A DNA stretch of 64,000 nt from Nocardia huaxiensis. GTDB taxonomy: Bacteria > Actinomycetota > Actinomycetes > Mycobacteriales > Mycobacteriaceae. Position numbers and translations under genes: made by a program. Each line of letters starts with the position of its first letter. The stretch's first letter is position 1. The notes below the pieces were generated by a model that worked only from the letters and a program-made list of their open reading frames with translations, ran no database searches and was not told the DNA's origin. The stretch is taken from assembly GCF_013744875.1 (NCBI RefSeq), contig NZ_CP059399.1:6696001-6760000 (forward strand). The letters run 5' to 3'. Below, piece after piece: positions 43,678-51,743 of the stretch.

Positions 43678-43710
43678 GCTTCAATATTCGCGAGTACAGG
43701 GGGTCCGCCA

Positions 43711-43762
43711 CGACGTCCATGCGACTGAATCCGGGTGTCAGCCGAACGGTCGACACGCTGTC
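43711..43762 (-). repeat. 52-bp element, left copy
   Basis: Its reverse complement matches 51161-51212 at 45 of 52 positions. It lies 91 bp beyond the stop codon of prephenate dehydrogenase, the last gene of the minus-strand operon. In the direction of transcription both copies have the same orientation. The core is CTGAATCCGGGTGTCAG (43725-43741), a partial dyad. Confidence 0.7.
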
Positions 43763-43794
43763 GGCGGGTAGTACCCGGGGCGCACAGCCGCAAA

Positions 43795-43821
43795 GGCGGC
43801 GCGCCCGTGGGGCACGCCGCC
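43795..43821 (-). terminator. Hairpin after prephenate dehydrogenase gene
   Basis: GGCGGCG-C-GCCC / GGGC-A-CGCCGCC with loop GTG: an 11-bp stem with one C/A mismatch, 32 bp after the minus-strand stop codon. Confidence 0.6.
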
Positions 43822-43852
43822 TCGCGATCGTATCGCGGTCTCGCGCAGCAGG

Positions 43853-44740
43853 TCAGGTGCCCGGCCGCGGCCGGGCGGCGAGCAGTGCGCTGCGGCCGGC
43901 ATTGCCCCGCCGCAGCAGTTCGGTCAGGTCCGCGGAACCGGTGACCAGCGCCTGCGACGCCTTGGTCAGGTCGGCCGCCACGTCGGCCAGCGCCGCGGCC
44001 ACCTCGCAGGCATTGGCTTGCAGGATGTCGGTCCACAGCGCGCTGTCGCCGGCGGCGATGCGGGTGGCATCGGTGATGCCGGCCCCGCACAGCGCCAGCA
44101 GCTCCCGGTCGGCCCCGTCGAGCGTGGCCGCGAGGATCGCGGAAACCAGATGCGGCACATGGGAGGTGCGCGCCAGGGCCCGGTCGTGCGCGGCCTGGGT
44201 CATGGCCACCGGGCGGGCTCCGCACAGCCGGATGAGCTCGGTCACCGCCGCCACCGACGCGTCGTCGTTGCCGGGGTGACGGGTCAGCACCCAGGGCTTG
44301 TCCCGGAACAGGGTGCCCGAGGCCGCGCGGGGCCCGGACCGTTCGCTCCCCGCGATGGGATGCCCGCCCACGTAGCGGCTCAGGTCGCAGCCGAGCGCGC
44401 CCGCGCTGACCAACGGCCACCCCTTCACACTGCCCACATCGGTGTAGACGCGACCGGCGCCCAGCGCCTGTTGCGCGGCCAGCACCGGGGCGATGCTGCG
44501 CGGCGGAACCGCCAGAATCACCAGATCCGCTGCGCCGGAAGGGCTTCCGACCACTCCCGCACCCATTTCCGCGGCGGTTTCGGCCGCCTCGGCATCACAG
44601 TCGAGCAGATGCACCCGCACGCCGTGCCGGCGCAGGGCCAGCGCCACCGAGGTGCCCATCAGGCCGGTGCCGACAATGGTGACGGTGCGCAGGGCGCGCC
44701 CGGGAACGGCCGGGCCCGCCTGCTCCGACGGCGGGTTCAT
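43853..44740 (-). CDS. tyrA: Prephenate dehydrogenase
   Basis: 295 aa. NAD-binding motif GTGLMGTSVALALRR (residues 24-38), DVGSVKG (the family motif), GGHPIAGSERSG with the catalytic His, and SHVPHLVSA. No ACT domain, so probably not feedback-inhibited by tyrosine. It converts prephenate to 4-hydroxyphenylpyruvate. Clusters making 4-hydroxyphenylglycine carry such a dedicated copy to feed hydroxymandelate synthase, which is encoded two genes upstream in the same operon. Its start overlaps the dioxygenase stop by 4 bp. Confidence 0.88.
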   Translation of the reverse strand: MNPPSEQAGPAVPGRALRTVTIVGTGLMGTSVALALRRHGVRVHLLDCDAEAAETAAEMGAGVVGSPSGAADLVILAVPPRSIAPVLAAQQALGAGRVYTDVGSVKGWPLVSAGALGCDLSRYVGGHPIAGSERSGPRAASGTLFRDKPWVLTRHPGNDDASVAAVTELIRLCGARPVAMTQAAHDRALARTSHVPHLVSAILAATLDGADRELLALCGAGITDATRIAAGDSALWTDILQANACEVAAALADVAADLTKASQALVTGSADLTELLRRGNAGRSALLAARPRPGT

Positions 44741-45648
44741 GAGCGCCAGATGGTCGGGCAGAATCGCGGATCGGCGTAGTCGGGCCGCCCGTCGACCCTG
44801 CGCACGACCGCGTCGTGGTTGTAAGCGACCGGGTTGCCGTCGCTGAGCGTGACGGGCCGGTAGGCGTTGGCTCCGTCCTGCAGGTGCAGCGAGACCGCGC
44901 GACGCGGGGCGGCGCTGACATTCGCCCCGCTGCCGTGATAGGTGCGGCAGTGATGAAAACTCATGTGCCCCTTGGGAATCTCCATCGGTACGCGCCGCAC
45001 CCGCGCGCCGTTGCGGGCCGCGTTGACGGCCAGCATCTCGTCGAGTTCACTGCGGTCGCGATCGGCGAAATGCAGGGTGGTGCTGTCACGTTCGCCGAAT
45101 TCCCGCCAGCGGTGACTGCCGTCGATCATGGTGATGGTGCCCATCTCGACGGTGCAGTCGTGGAACGGGATGAACGCGGTGAGCATGCGATCGGACGTGG
45201 AGGTCGCCCAGTAGTGCTTGTCGAAATGCCACGGCACGAGATTGGTGGGCTCCCCCGCCACCGGAGGCTTGTAGATCAGGGTGGACTGGAAGATCCGGAT
45301 CTCCTCGGCCTGCGCCAGCCGTGCGGCCACCGCCCCGATCAGCGGATTGCGCAGGATGGCGCCGAAGACGTCGTGCAGGTAGTGCACGTAGTCGTTGTGC
45401 CGTTGCACCGCACCGTGCTCCGGCTCCCAGGCGGCCAGCCGCGGTGGCCGCGCGGGCAGTTCGCGATCGCGCTCACCGGCGTAGAAGCGTTCGCTGGCGG
45501 CGTGCAGTTCGTCGGTTTGCGCGTCGGTGAGCAGCTTCTTGCTCAGATACCAGCCGTGTTCGGCGTAGAAGCGCACATCCTCGTCGGTGGGCAGCAGCCG
45601 CCGCTGGTCGTCGGTGAGGTCGAATTCGGTGGTGGTCGTGGTCATCAC
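44737..45648 (-). CDS. Phytanoyl-CoA-type Fe(II)/2-oxoglutarate dioxygenase
   Basis: 303 aa. Iron-binding HxD pair in PWHFDKHYW and the distal His in TYHGSGANVS, followed by the 2-oxoglutarate-binding Arg in PRRAVSLHLQ. It would hydroxylate or otherwise oxidise an intermediate; in natural-product clusters this family acts on amino acids, carrier-bound acyl groups or finished scaffolds. Coupled between hydroxymandelate synthase (overlap at 45645-45648) and prephenate dehydrogenase, so it belongs to the same pathway. The substrate is unknown. Confidence 0.85.
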   Translation of the reverse strand: MMTTTTTEFDLTDDQRRLLPTDEDVRFYAEHGWYLSKKLLTDAQTDELHAASERFYAGERDRELPARPPRLAAWEPEHGAVQRHNDYVHYLHDVFGAILRNPLIGAVAARLAQAEEIRIFQSTLIYKPPVAGEPTNLVPWHFDKHYWATSTSDRMLTAFIPFHDCTVEMGTITMIDGSHRWREFGERDSTTLHFADRDRSELDEMLAVNAARNGARVRRVPMEIPKGHMSFHHCRTYHGSGANVSAAPRRAVSLHLQDGANAYRPVTLSDGNPVAYNHDAVVRRVDGRPDYADPRFCPTIWRS

Positions 45649-46739
45649 AGTTCCTCCGCGCTCGCGGTGACGAGGTCCGACTGCGATTCGGCGGTCTGCA
45701 CCGCCTGGTACAGCGCCTTGATATTGCCGCTGCCGAACGTCTTCGCGCCGTGCCGGTCGATGAGTTCCAGGAAGAAGGTCTCGCGCGCGTGCACCGAGCG
45801 GCTGAAGACCTGGAAGACCTCGCCCCAGTGGTCGCGGTCGACGAGGACGTGGGTGTCCCGCAGTTGCTCGAGTCCCAGCCCGGGATCGCCGAATCGGGCG
45901 CGCAGACCCGCGTAGTAGCTGGCGGGGGTGTGCAGGAAGCGGGCGCCGCGATCCTCGAACGCGGTCACCGCGCCGATGATGTCCGCGGTGAGGAAGGCCA
46001 GGTGCTGCACTCCCGCGCCCCGGTGGGCGGTCAGGAAGCGGTCGATCTGCCCGGGCCGGAAGGCGGTGTCGGGCTCGATCAGGGTGAAGGTGACACCGGT
46101 CGAATCACTTTGCACCACTTTGGAGTTCATGGCCTGCTCGCCGACCTCGATATGCTCCTCGAAGACGGTGCGGAAGCCGAAGACCTGCTCGTAGTAGGCC
46201 ACGGTGGCGGGCAGCGTGCCGGCGGGCAGGCAGACCGCGACGTGGTCGACGACCCGCAGCAGTTCGGGCCGCGGCTCCGGGTCGGTGGCCAGTGTGGACA
46301 TCGCCCCGGGCAGGAATTCGCCGGCGGGGTCGGAGCGCTGGACGAAACGGTGCCGGACATCGCCGAAGCCGCCGACTTCGGCGGTGACGACCCGTTCGCG
46401 GCCGAGCCGGTATTCCCGTGGCGCGGCAAGGGGTTCCGCGCCGCGCGCCACCGCCAGATCGAAGGCGGCCCGGGCGTCGGCGGTGCCGAGGGCGACGCAG
46501 GACACGCCGTCGCCGTGCGCCGCGACGTAGCGGGCAGCCGGGTGGTCGGGTTCCAGCGCGGAGGTCAGCACCAGGCGAATATCGCCGTGGCGCAACAGTA
46601 GTGAGCGCTGCCCGGCCAGTCCGGTCTCCGGTCCGCCGAGCCCTTCGGTGCGGAATCCGAAGGCGGTGCACAGGTAGAAGGCCGACTGCTGTGCGTCGCC
46701 GACACAGAACTCGATGTGGTCGATTCCTTGAATATCCAT
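45645..46739 (-). CDS. hmaS: 4-Hydroxymandelate synthase (HmaS)
   Basis: 364 aa from ATG 46739, chosen since AAGGAG lies directly before it (an in-frame GTG is 6 codons upstream). Two vicinal-oxygen-chelate repeats; Fe(II) ligands His166 (VVDHVAV), His246 (GVQHLAF) and Glu325 (FFLELID). It belongs to the HPPD/HmaS family. The active-site strand NSKVVQS...TFTLIEPD and the C-terminus FGSGNIKALYQAV resemble recalled hydroxymandelate synthases more than homogentisate-forming HPPD enzymes, which read NEP and GNFxALF here. It converts 4-hydroxyphenylpyruvate and O2 to 4-hydroxymandelate. The hydroxymandelate oxidase gene nearby supports the call; HPPD is the alternative. Confidence 0.85.
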   Translation of the reverse strand: MDIQGIDHIEFCVGDAQQSAFYLCTAFGFRTEGLGGPETGLAGQRSLLLRHGDIRLVLTSALEPDHPAARYVAAHGDGVSCVALGTADARAAFDLAVARGAEPLAAPREYRLGRERVVTAEVGGFGDVRHRFVQRSDPAGEFLPGAMSTLATDPEPRPELLRVVDHVAVCLPAGTLPATVAYYEQVFGFRTVFEEHIEVGEQAMNSKVVQSDSTGVTFTLIEPDTAFRPGQIDRFLTAHRGAGVQHLAFLTADIIGAVTAFEDRGARFLHTPASYYAGLRARFGDPGLGLEQLRDTHVLVDRDHWGEVFQVFSRSVHARETFFLELIDRHGAKTFGSGNIKALYQAVQTAESQSDLVTASAEEL

Positions 46740-46757
46740 GGCTCCTTGCCCTTTCAC

Positions 46758-48209
46758 CTACTGCGCCCCTGCGCTCGAACGCAGGATCGCGAGATCGCGC
46801 ACCGGTTTGCCGGTGGCGGTGCGGGGCATTTCCCGCAGCACGCGCAGCACCTGTGGCTGCTTGTAGCGCGCCAGCCTGTGGCGCAGCAGCGCGCTCAGAT
46901 CGGCGCCGGCGAGATCGCTGGCCACATAGGCTTCGATCACGCCGTCGTAGAGCACCACCGCGGCATCGACGCCGGGAAGGTCGGCGAGGGTCTGCTCGAT
47001 TTCGGTGAGGTCGACCTTGAGTCCGCGCACCGACACCTGCGAGTCGCGGCGGCCGAGCACGGTGACGCGGCCGGTGCCGGCGTCGACGCGACCCGCGTCG
47101 CGGGTGTGCAGCCAGCCGTCGGACCAGCGGTCCGGATCGACCGGTCCGATATAGGGGGAATGCGGCAGCGCGACAAGCAGTTCCCCGTCCTTCTCGCGGA
47201 TCTCCATGCCGGGTGCGGGCGTGAGTTCCGGGATGTCCGCGCCGCGCAGATCGGTCGCCAGCACACCGGTCTCGGTCATTCCGTACATGACCCCGAGCTC
47301 GGCGCCGAAGGTGCCGGTGAACTGATCGCGCAGGGTGGCGGGCAGCGCTTCACCGCCGGTGATCATCCGGGCGAAGCCGGGGAGCGCGATGGTGCCGCCG
47401 CTGACCTCCCGGATCTCCCGGCCGCGAGTGGCCAGCAGCCGCGCCTGCGACGGCACACCGAGCAGGGTGGTCGGCGCGCCGCCGCCGGCCACGGTGGCCA
47501 GCACACCCTCGACGGTGAGCGAGCGGGGCAGCACCGTGGGCACGCCGGTGTGCAGATTGTGCAGCAGCCCGCCGACGAGACCGAGCACGTGCAGCGGCGA
47601 GGCGATGACCACACTGCGTTCGCCGCGGGCCGGGTACCCCGGAATCCGCGTGTAGCGCTCGAGTTCGGCAATCAGACCGGCCGCCGTGCGCGCGATGCAC
47701 TTGGACGGCCCGGTCGAGCCGGAACTGAGCTGCACCAGGATGTGGCCGGTGGCGGCCGGTTGCCCGGGGCGCGACCGGATGACCGGGGCCACGTCGAACC
47801 ATCCGGTCAGCTTGGTGTCGGGCAGCCGGTCCGGCGTGACGACCAGCTGCGGGTCCACGGCCGCGATCGCGCGGTCCGCCTCGTGTGCGGTCAAGCGGTA
47901 GTCGAGGATGGTGACCTGCGCGCCGATGCGCCAGGCGGCCAGCAGGGTCGCGATGTAGGCCAGGGAGGGCGGCAGGTGCAGGGCGACGGTCCCGGCGGGG
48001 CGCAAACCCGCCGCCTGCAATTGGATTCGCTGCGCGGACACCAGCGCGCGCAGGGTGGCGCGATCGATATCCCGATCGAGCGTCAGGCAGTGTTCGTCAT
48101 CGGCGCCGGCGAGCAGCAGATCGCCTATCCGTTCGCCGATCGCGGCCGCCGCCGAAATTGTGTGTGATTCCACGATTTCCCCGATTCCGAGATGCGGAAT
48201 GATTCGCAA
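46758..48209 (-). CDS. Acyl-adenylating enzyme (AMP-binding) 1
   Basis: 483 aa ANL-family enzyme, shorter than FadD proteins. P-loop LSSGSTGPSKCIART (a variant of the SGTTGxPKG motif), YGMTETGV, GWLHTRDAGR, hinge region RRDSQVSVRGLKVDLTEIEQ and catalytic Lys in PRTATGKPVRD. It activates a carboxylic acid as its adenylate and passes it to CoA or a carrier protein. Context suggests an aromatic acid made by the adjacent hydroxymandelate enzymes as substrate. First gene of the minus-strand operon, divergent from hydroxymandelate oxidase across a promoter with four TAGGGG motifs. Confidence 0.85.
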   Translation of the reverse strand: MRIIPHLGIGEIVESHTISAAAAIGERIGDLLLAGADDEHCLTLDRDIDRATLRALVSAQRIQLQAAGLRPAGTVALHLPPSLAYIATLLAAWRIGAQVTILDYRLTAHEADRAIAAVDPQLVVTPDRLPDTKLTGWFDVAPVIRSRPGQPAATGHILVQLSSGSTGPSKCIARTAAGLIAELERYTRIPGYPARGERSVVIASPLHVLGLVGGLLHNLHTGVPTVLPRSLTVEGVLATVAGGGAPTTLLGVPSQARLLATRGREIREVSGGTIALPGFARMITGGEALPATLRDQFTGTFGAELGVMYGMTETGVLATDLRGADIPELTPAPGMEIREKDGELLVALPHSPYIGPVDPDRWSDGWLHTRDAGRVDAGTGRVTVLGRRDSQVSVRGLKVDLTEIEQTLADLPGVDAAVVLYDGVIEAYVASDLAGADLSALLRHRLARYKQPQVLRVLREMPRTATGKPVRDLAILRSSAGAQ

Positions 48210-48315
48210 ACTGCCCGTGCCGAATTTGCACTACGCCCGGTTCGATCCGGCATTGGCGCCCGCTGATCGAATCCGGTGCCCAGAACTTTCATCGATGACC
48301 GTGGCCGGACGTAAC

Positions 48316-48332
48316 CCCCTATCGGTCCCCTA
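48316..48332 (-). promoter_or_regulatory. TAGGGG direct repeat pair (minus orientation)
   Basis: CCCCTA at 48316-48321 and 48327-48332, 11 bp apart start to start, facing the AMP-ligase/hmaS operon. The same 11-bp spacing recurs at 60722-60739. Confidence 0.6.
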
Positions 48333-48363
48333 CCCGACTTGCACAGTTGGGCAATGCATTACG

Positions 48364-48386
48364 TAGGGGTGCGCCCGGTTAGGGGT
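48364..48386 (+). promoter_or_regulatory. TAGGGGT direct repeat pair (plus orientation)
   Basis: TAGGGGT at 48364-48370 and 48380-48386, facing the hydroxymandelate oxidase operon, about 95-115 bp before its ATG. Confidence 0.6.
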
Positions 48387-48478
48387 TGGAATCGACGACG
48401 ACGCCGGGTAGACAACGAGACAGGCGTCCGCCGCGCATGGACGGCTGTTCCGGCCGACTCGAATGCGAGAAAACAATC

Positions 48479-49669
48479 ATGCAGAGAATGCGACAATTCG
48501 CCGCGAAGCCTTTCCGCGGCGAAGACCCGATCCCCACCGGACTGCCGATGACGGTCACCGGGCTGGAAACCGCCGCACGCGAGGCGATGTCGGCGGAGGC
48601 GTACGCGTTCGTCGCCGGGGGCGCCGCGGCCGAGCGCACGCTGCGCGCCAATGTCGAAGCGTTCCACCGGTACCGGATCGTGCCCCGGATCTGGCGTGGC
48701 ACCAGCGCACCCGAGGGCTGCGACACCACGGCGACGGTATTCGGCAGCACACTGGCCGCGCCGGTACTGGCGGCGCCGGTCGGCATGCAGGAGGTGATCC
48801 GGCCCGGCGGCGAGGCGCTGGCCGGGGCGGCGACCGCCGGCCTCGGACTCGGTTCGGTGCTCTCGACCGCGGCGTCGACCGATATCGAGACGGTCGGCGC
48901 GGCCGCCGGTCCGGCCTGGTGGTTCCAATTGTATTGGCCCGCAGACGATGACATCGCCAGGTCGCTGGTCGAGCGCGCCGAGCGGGCCGGAGCGCGAGCC
49001 ATTGTCGTCACCGCGGACGCCCCGGTGCTCGGCTGGCGGCCGCGCGCACAGGAAGCGGCGGGGCCGCAGCCGGCGCGCGGCCGGGGCATCGCCAACTTCC
49101 TGTCCGACCCGGTCTTCCGCTCCCGGCTGACCGAACCGCCCGAGCACAGCGCGGCGGCCATGGCGGCCGCGATCACGCTGTGGGAGAACATTTTCGGCAA
49201 TCACACCCTGCGACCCCGGGATCTCGGGCGGCTGCGGGAGTGGACCGGGCTGCCGATCGTGGTCAAGGGCGTGCTGCATCCCGATGACGCGCGCGCGGTG
49301 GTGGACGCGGGGGCCTGCGGCGTGGTGGTGAGCAATCACGGCGGCAGGCAGATCGACGGATCGATCGCGGCGCTGGACGCGCTGCCGGAGATCGCGGGCG
49401 CGGTGGGCGACTCCGCCGAGGTGTTCTTCGATTCGGGCGTTCGCACCGGTTCGGACATCATCATCGCGCTCGCGCTCGGCGCGAAAGCCGTACTGTACGG
49501 CCGTCCTTGGCTGTACGGGCTGGCGCTGTCCGGGCAGGACGGGATCGAGCACGCGTTCCGCCTGCTGCTCGCGGATCTGCGGATCACCATGGGGCTGGCC
49601 GGGCTGGCGAACACCGCGGAGATCACCGGATCGATCCTGCGCGTCCGGAACGGGCGGTGCGGGCGGTGA
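48479..49669 (+). CDS. hmo: FMN-dependent hydroxymandelate oxidase (Hmo)
   Basis: 396 aa from ATG 48479 (MQRMRQF). FMN-dependent alpha-hydroxy-acid oxidase family: FMN-contact segments LAAPVGMQ and STAAS, WWFQLYW, Lys263 in PIVVKGV, catalytic His287 and Arg290 in SNHGGRQID, and GVRTGSDIIIALALGA for the phosphate. With hydroxymandelate synthase in the adjacent operon, the best call is oxidation of 4-hydroxymandelate to 4-hydroxybenzoylformate, the third step of 4-hydroxyphenylglycine formation. A plain lactate or mandelate oxidase is the alternative. Overlaps the next gene by GTGA. Confidence 0.85.
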   Translation: MQRMRQFAAKPFRGEDPIPTGLPMTVTGLETAAREAMSAEAYAFVAGGAAAERTLRANVEAFHRYRIVPRIWRGTSAPEGCDTTATVFGSTLAAPVLAAPVGMQEVIRPGGEALAGAATAGLGLGSVLSTAASTDIETVGAAAGPAWWFQLYWPADDDIARSLVERAERAGARAIVVTADAPVLGWRPRAQEAAGPQPARGRGIANFLSDPVFRSRLTEPPEHSAAAMAAAITLWENIFGNHTLRPRDLGRLREWTGLPIVVKGVLHPDDARAVVDAGACGVVVSNHGGRQIDGSIAALDALPEIAGAVGDSAEVFFDSGVRTGSDIIIALALGAKAVLYGRPWLYGLALSGQDGIEHAFRLLLADLRITMGLAGLANTAEITGSILRVRNGRCGR

Positions 49670-51150
49670 GCCCCGGGATGGTCCGCCGCCGAATCGAGGT
49701 GGTGCGCGCACCGGCTGTCCAGCGCGAGGCGGTCTTTCGCGTGCGGCCGGTCGCCGCGGTGCTGGGCGCGCGGTCGTCGTGGCAGCGGGCGCTGTGCACG
49801 CGGATGCGGGCCGCCGGGTGGACGGTGCACACCGAGGCCGCCGACATCGGCGAGCGGCTCGATGCCGTGCTGTGGCTCATGCCGCAGGGACAGATCGAGG
49901 CCGAGGCCGCGCTCGATCAGCTCGTCCTCGCCAATACTCTTGCGGGACAAACTATTACCACCTTGGAGCGGGGAGCCGAGGCCGGTCGCGCCGCCTTCCT
50001 CGCCATTACCCGCATCGACGGCGCCCGGGGTATGCGGCGGCCCGCGCTGGCGGATGCCGTCGCCGCCGGGGTGTCCGGTCTGGTGAAAACCATTGCGCGC
50101 GAAGCGCCCACGGTGTTCAGCCGGGCCGTGGATCTGCATCCCCGGCTGCGCGACGACACGGTGTGCGCCTTGATCGAGGCCGAATTGCACGACAGCGCCA
50201 CCGATCCCCAGGAGTCCGGCTACGACGCCGATGCCCGGCGAACCACGCTATCCGCTTGCCCACCAGGGGATTTCGGGACAGATGGCGCCGTCTTCCCGAC
50301 GGCCGCGGACACCGTCCTGGTGACCGGTGGCGCACGCGGCATCACGGCGGACTGCGTGCGGGCCCTGGCCGATCGCTGCGAGGCACGGTTCGTCCTGCTC
50401 GGGCGCACTCCCCTCGCCCCGGAGCCGGGCTGGGCGCTGGGCGTCGGTGACGCCGAGCTGCGCCCGGCCTGTCTGAACGAGGTCCGCGGCCGGCCGGATC
50501 GGCCCGGCCCGGTCCAGATCGGCGCGCTGGTGCAGCGGGTGATCGCCGGGCGAGAGGTCCGGCGAACGCTCGAATCCATCGATCGCGCAACCTATCTCGC
50601 GGTCGATATCGCCGATCGCGCGGCGCTGGAGAAGGCGCTGGCTCCGCATCGCACGCGGATCACCGCGCTGGTACACGGTGCGGGCACGCTGTCGGATCGT
50701 TTCCTGCGCGACAAGACGCCGGAGGAGGTCCGGCTCGTCCTGGATACGAAGGTGACCGGGCTGCTGCATCTGTTCGACCTGCTCGACCTCGACCGGCTCC
50801 GTCATCTGGTGCTGTTCTCCTCGGTCTCGGGCTGGTACGGCAATTCCGGGCAGTCCGACTACGCCTGCGCCAACGAGGCGTTGAATCGAATAGCGGTGTG
50901 GTTCGGCCGCACGCGACCCGATTGCGTTGTGGCAGCACCGAATTGGGGCGCGTGGGAGGGCGGCATGGTGGGGCCGGCGCTGGCTCGGCTGATCCGCAGC
51001 CGGGGTACCGAGCTCATCGCGCCCGAGGCCGGTGCGCGGCTGTTCGCGGAGCTGTTCGCCCGGCGCCCGACGGGGCCCGCCGTCGAGCTGGTCGGCCCGC
51101 TCGAGCATCCGGATTTCACGCGCGGTTCGAGCCTGGAACAGGCGAGATGA
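49666..51150 (+). CDS. Stand-alone polyketide ketoreductase (KR)
   Basis: 494 aa. GTG 49666 overlaps the oxidase stop; ATG 49678 is an alternative. Residues 216-410 are a PKS-type KR: TVLVTGGARGITADCVRAL, FVLLGRTPL, HGAGTLSDRFLRDKT and the catalytic Ser and Tyr399 in FSSVSGWYGNSGQSDYACANE. Residues 1-210 lack a cofactor motif and look like the structural, non-catalytic half that precedes KR domains, here closer to KRs of PUFA-synthase-like enzymes (GVSGLVKTIAREAPTVFSRAVDL). It would act in trans, reducing a beta-keto or alpha-keto group, for instance of a 4-hydroxybenzoylformyl unit or a PKS intermediate. That substrate is inference. Confidence 0.8.
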   Translation: MSPGMVRRRIEVVRAPAVQREAVFRVRPVAAVLGARSSWQRALCTRMRAAGWTVHTEAADIGERLDAVLWLMPQGQIEAEAALDQLVLANTLAGQTITTLERGAEAGRAAFLAITRIDGARGMRRPALADAVAAGVSGLVKTIAREAPTVFSRAVDLHPRLRDDTVCALIEAELHDSATDPQESGYDADARRTTLSACPPGDFGTDGAVFPTAADTVLVTGGARGITADCVRALADRCEARFVLLGRTPLAPEPGWALGVGDAELRPACLNEVRGRPDRPGPVQIGALVQRVIAGREVRRTLESIDRATYLAVDIADRAALEKALAPHRTRITALVHGAGTLSDRFLRDKTPEEVRLVLDTKVTGLLHLFDLLDLDRLRHLVLFSSVSGWYGNSGQSDYACANEALNRIAVWFGRTRPDCVVAAPNWGAWEGGMVGPALARLIRSRGTELIAPEAGARLFAELFARRPTGPAVELVGPLEHPDFTRGSSLEQAR

Positions 51151-51160
51151 GCCGTTTCCG

Positions 51161-51212
51161 GACGGCGTGTCGGCCGATCGGCTGACACCGGGATTCAGCC
51201 GCCTGGTCGTCG
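51161..51212 (+). repeat. 52-bp element, right copy
   Basis: Inverted copy of 43711-43762 (45 of 52 positions), beginning 11 bp after the KR stop codon. Together the two copies bracket the two divergent operons from prephenate dehydrogenase to KR. Confidence 0.7.
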
Positions 51213-51447
51213 CGCCCGCGAGCGACTCCCGGCGATCATGAATACATGACCAGGGGAACGGAAATTCGGCGGGCATTGGGGGCCCGCCGTGCCGATCGCC
51301 GGTCATCGCGGCCGAATATCGTCGAGGTAGCCGAAAGGCTAGTGCCCCAAGATGTGGCGGCTCCGAATTCATACAACAATCCGACCAACCGGTTCTGTGA
51401 GCTGGTCATTTGCCCTGCACGCACAGACCGGTCGGCGGGCTTCCGCT

Positions 51448-51463
51448 ACCCCTATTTAGGGGT
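51448..51463. promoter_or_regulatory. ACCCCTA-TT-TAGGGGT inverted repeat
   Basis: 7-bp arms around TT: the only inverted arrangement of the cluster motif, and the best candidate for the full operator. It lies upstream of the LuxR-type regulator gene. The arms resemble NarL-type heptamers (TACCCCT). Confidence 0.6.
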
Positions 51464-51589
51464 GACGCGGATGGGTTGCGGTGTCATACTCGCAATGCGG
51501 TGGAGGCGGGGGCGGGCGATTCGGGGACCGGCCGTCATATCAGGTCCGAATGATAAGGCAATGTCAAATCTCGTTGCGCCGCAAGCCTA

Positions 51590-51595
51590 TAGGGG
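51590..51595 (+). promoter_or_regulatory. Single TAGGGG motif, LuxR gene promoter
   Basis: TATAGGGGG context, 149 bp before the regulator ATG; second copy of the motif in this promoter region. Confidence 0.45.
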
Positions 51596-51743
51596 GTTGA
51601 CGCCGACCGGACCCGGCGTTGTTATGTGTATCACTACAGAGCGACGACGATGCAGTTTCGCTCTGGTTCGGTGACGGCGGGCACAACTGCACGATCATGA
51701 CGGCGCGGCTCGGAGCGCCAATTGACTACGGGGAGACGGTCAT

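Larger units (their letters stand above)
51213..51743. other. Long promoter region of the LuxR regulator operon
   Basis: Part of a 593-bp stretch without a supported gene. A + frame at 51246-51674 is open but has no family features and normal-looking regulatory DNA inside it. It contains a 5-bp GNRA hairpin TAGCC-GAAA-GGCTA (51328-51341), the inverted TAGGGGT repeat at 51448-51463, the TATAGGGGG motif around 51590, and GGGGAGA before the ATG at 51744. Confidence 0.5.

Noticed and set aside
45645..46739. 4-Hydroxyphenylpyruvate dioxygenase (tyrosine degradation)
   Set aside because: Active-site and C-terminal wording fits hydroxymandelate synthase better, and prephenate dehydrogenase and hydroxymandelate oxidase are its neighbours. 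HPPD is kept only as an alternative.
51246..51674. 142-aa frame upstream of the LuxR regulator
   Set aside because: No domain, atypical composition, and it runs through the TAGGGGT repeats; more likely promoter and leader DNA.
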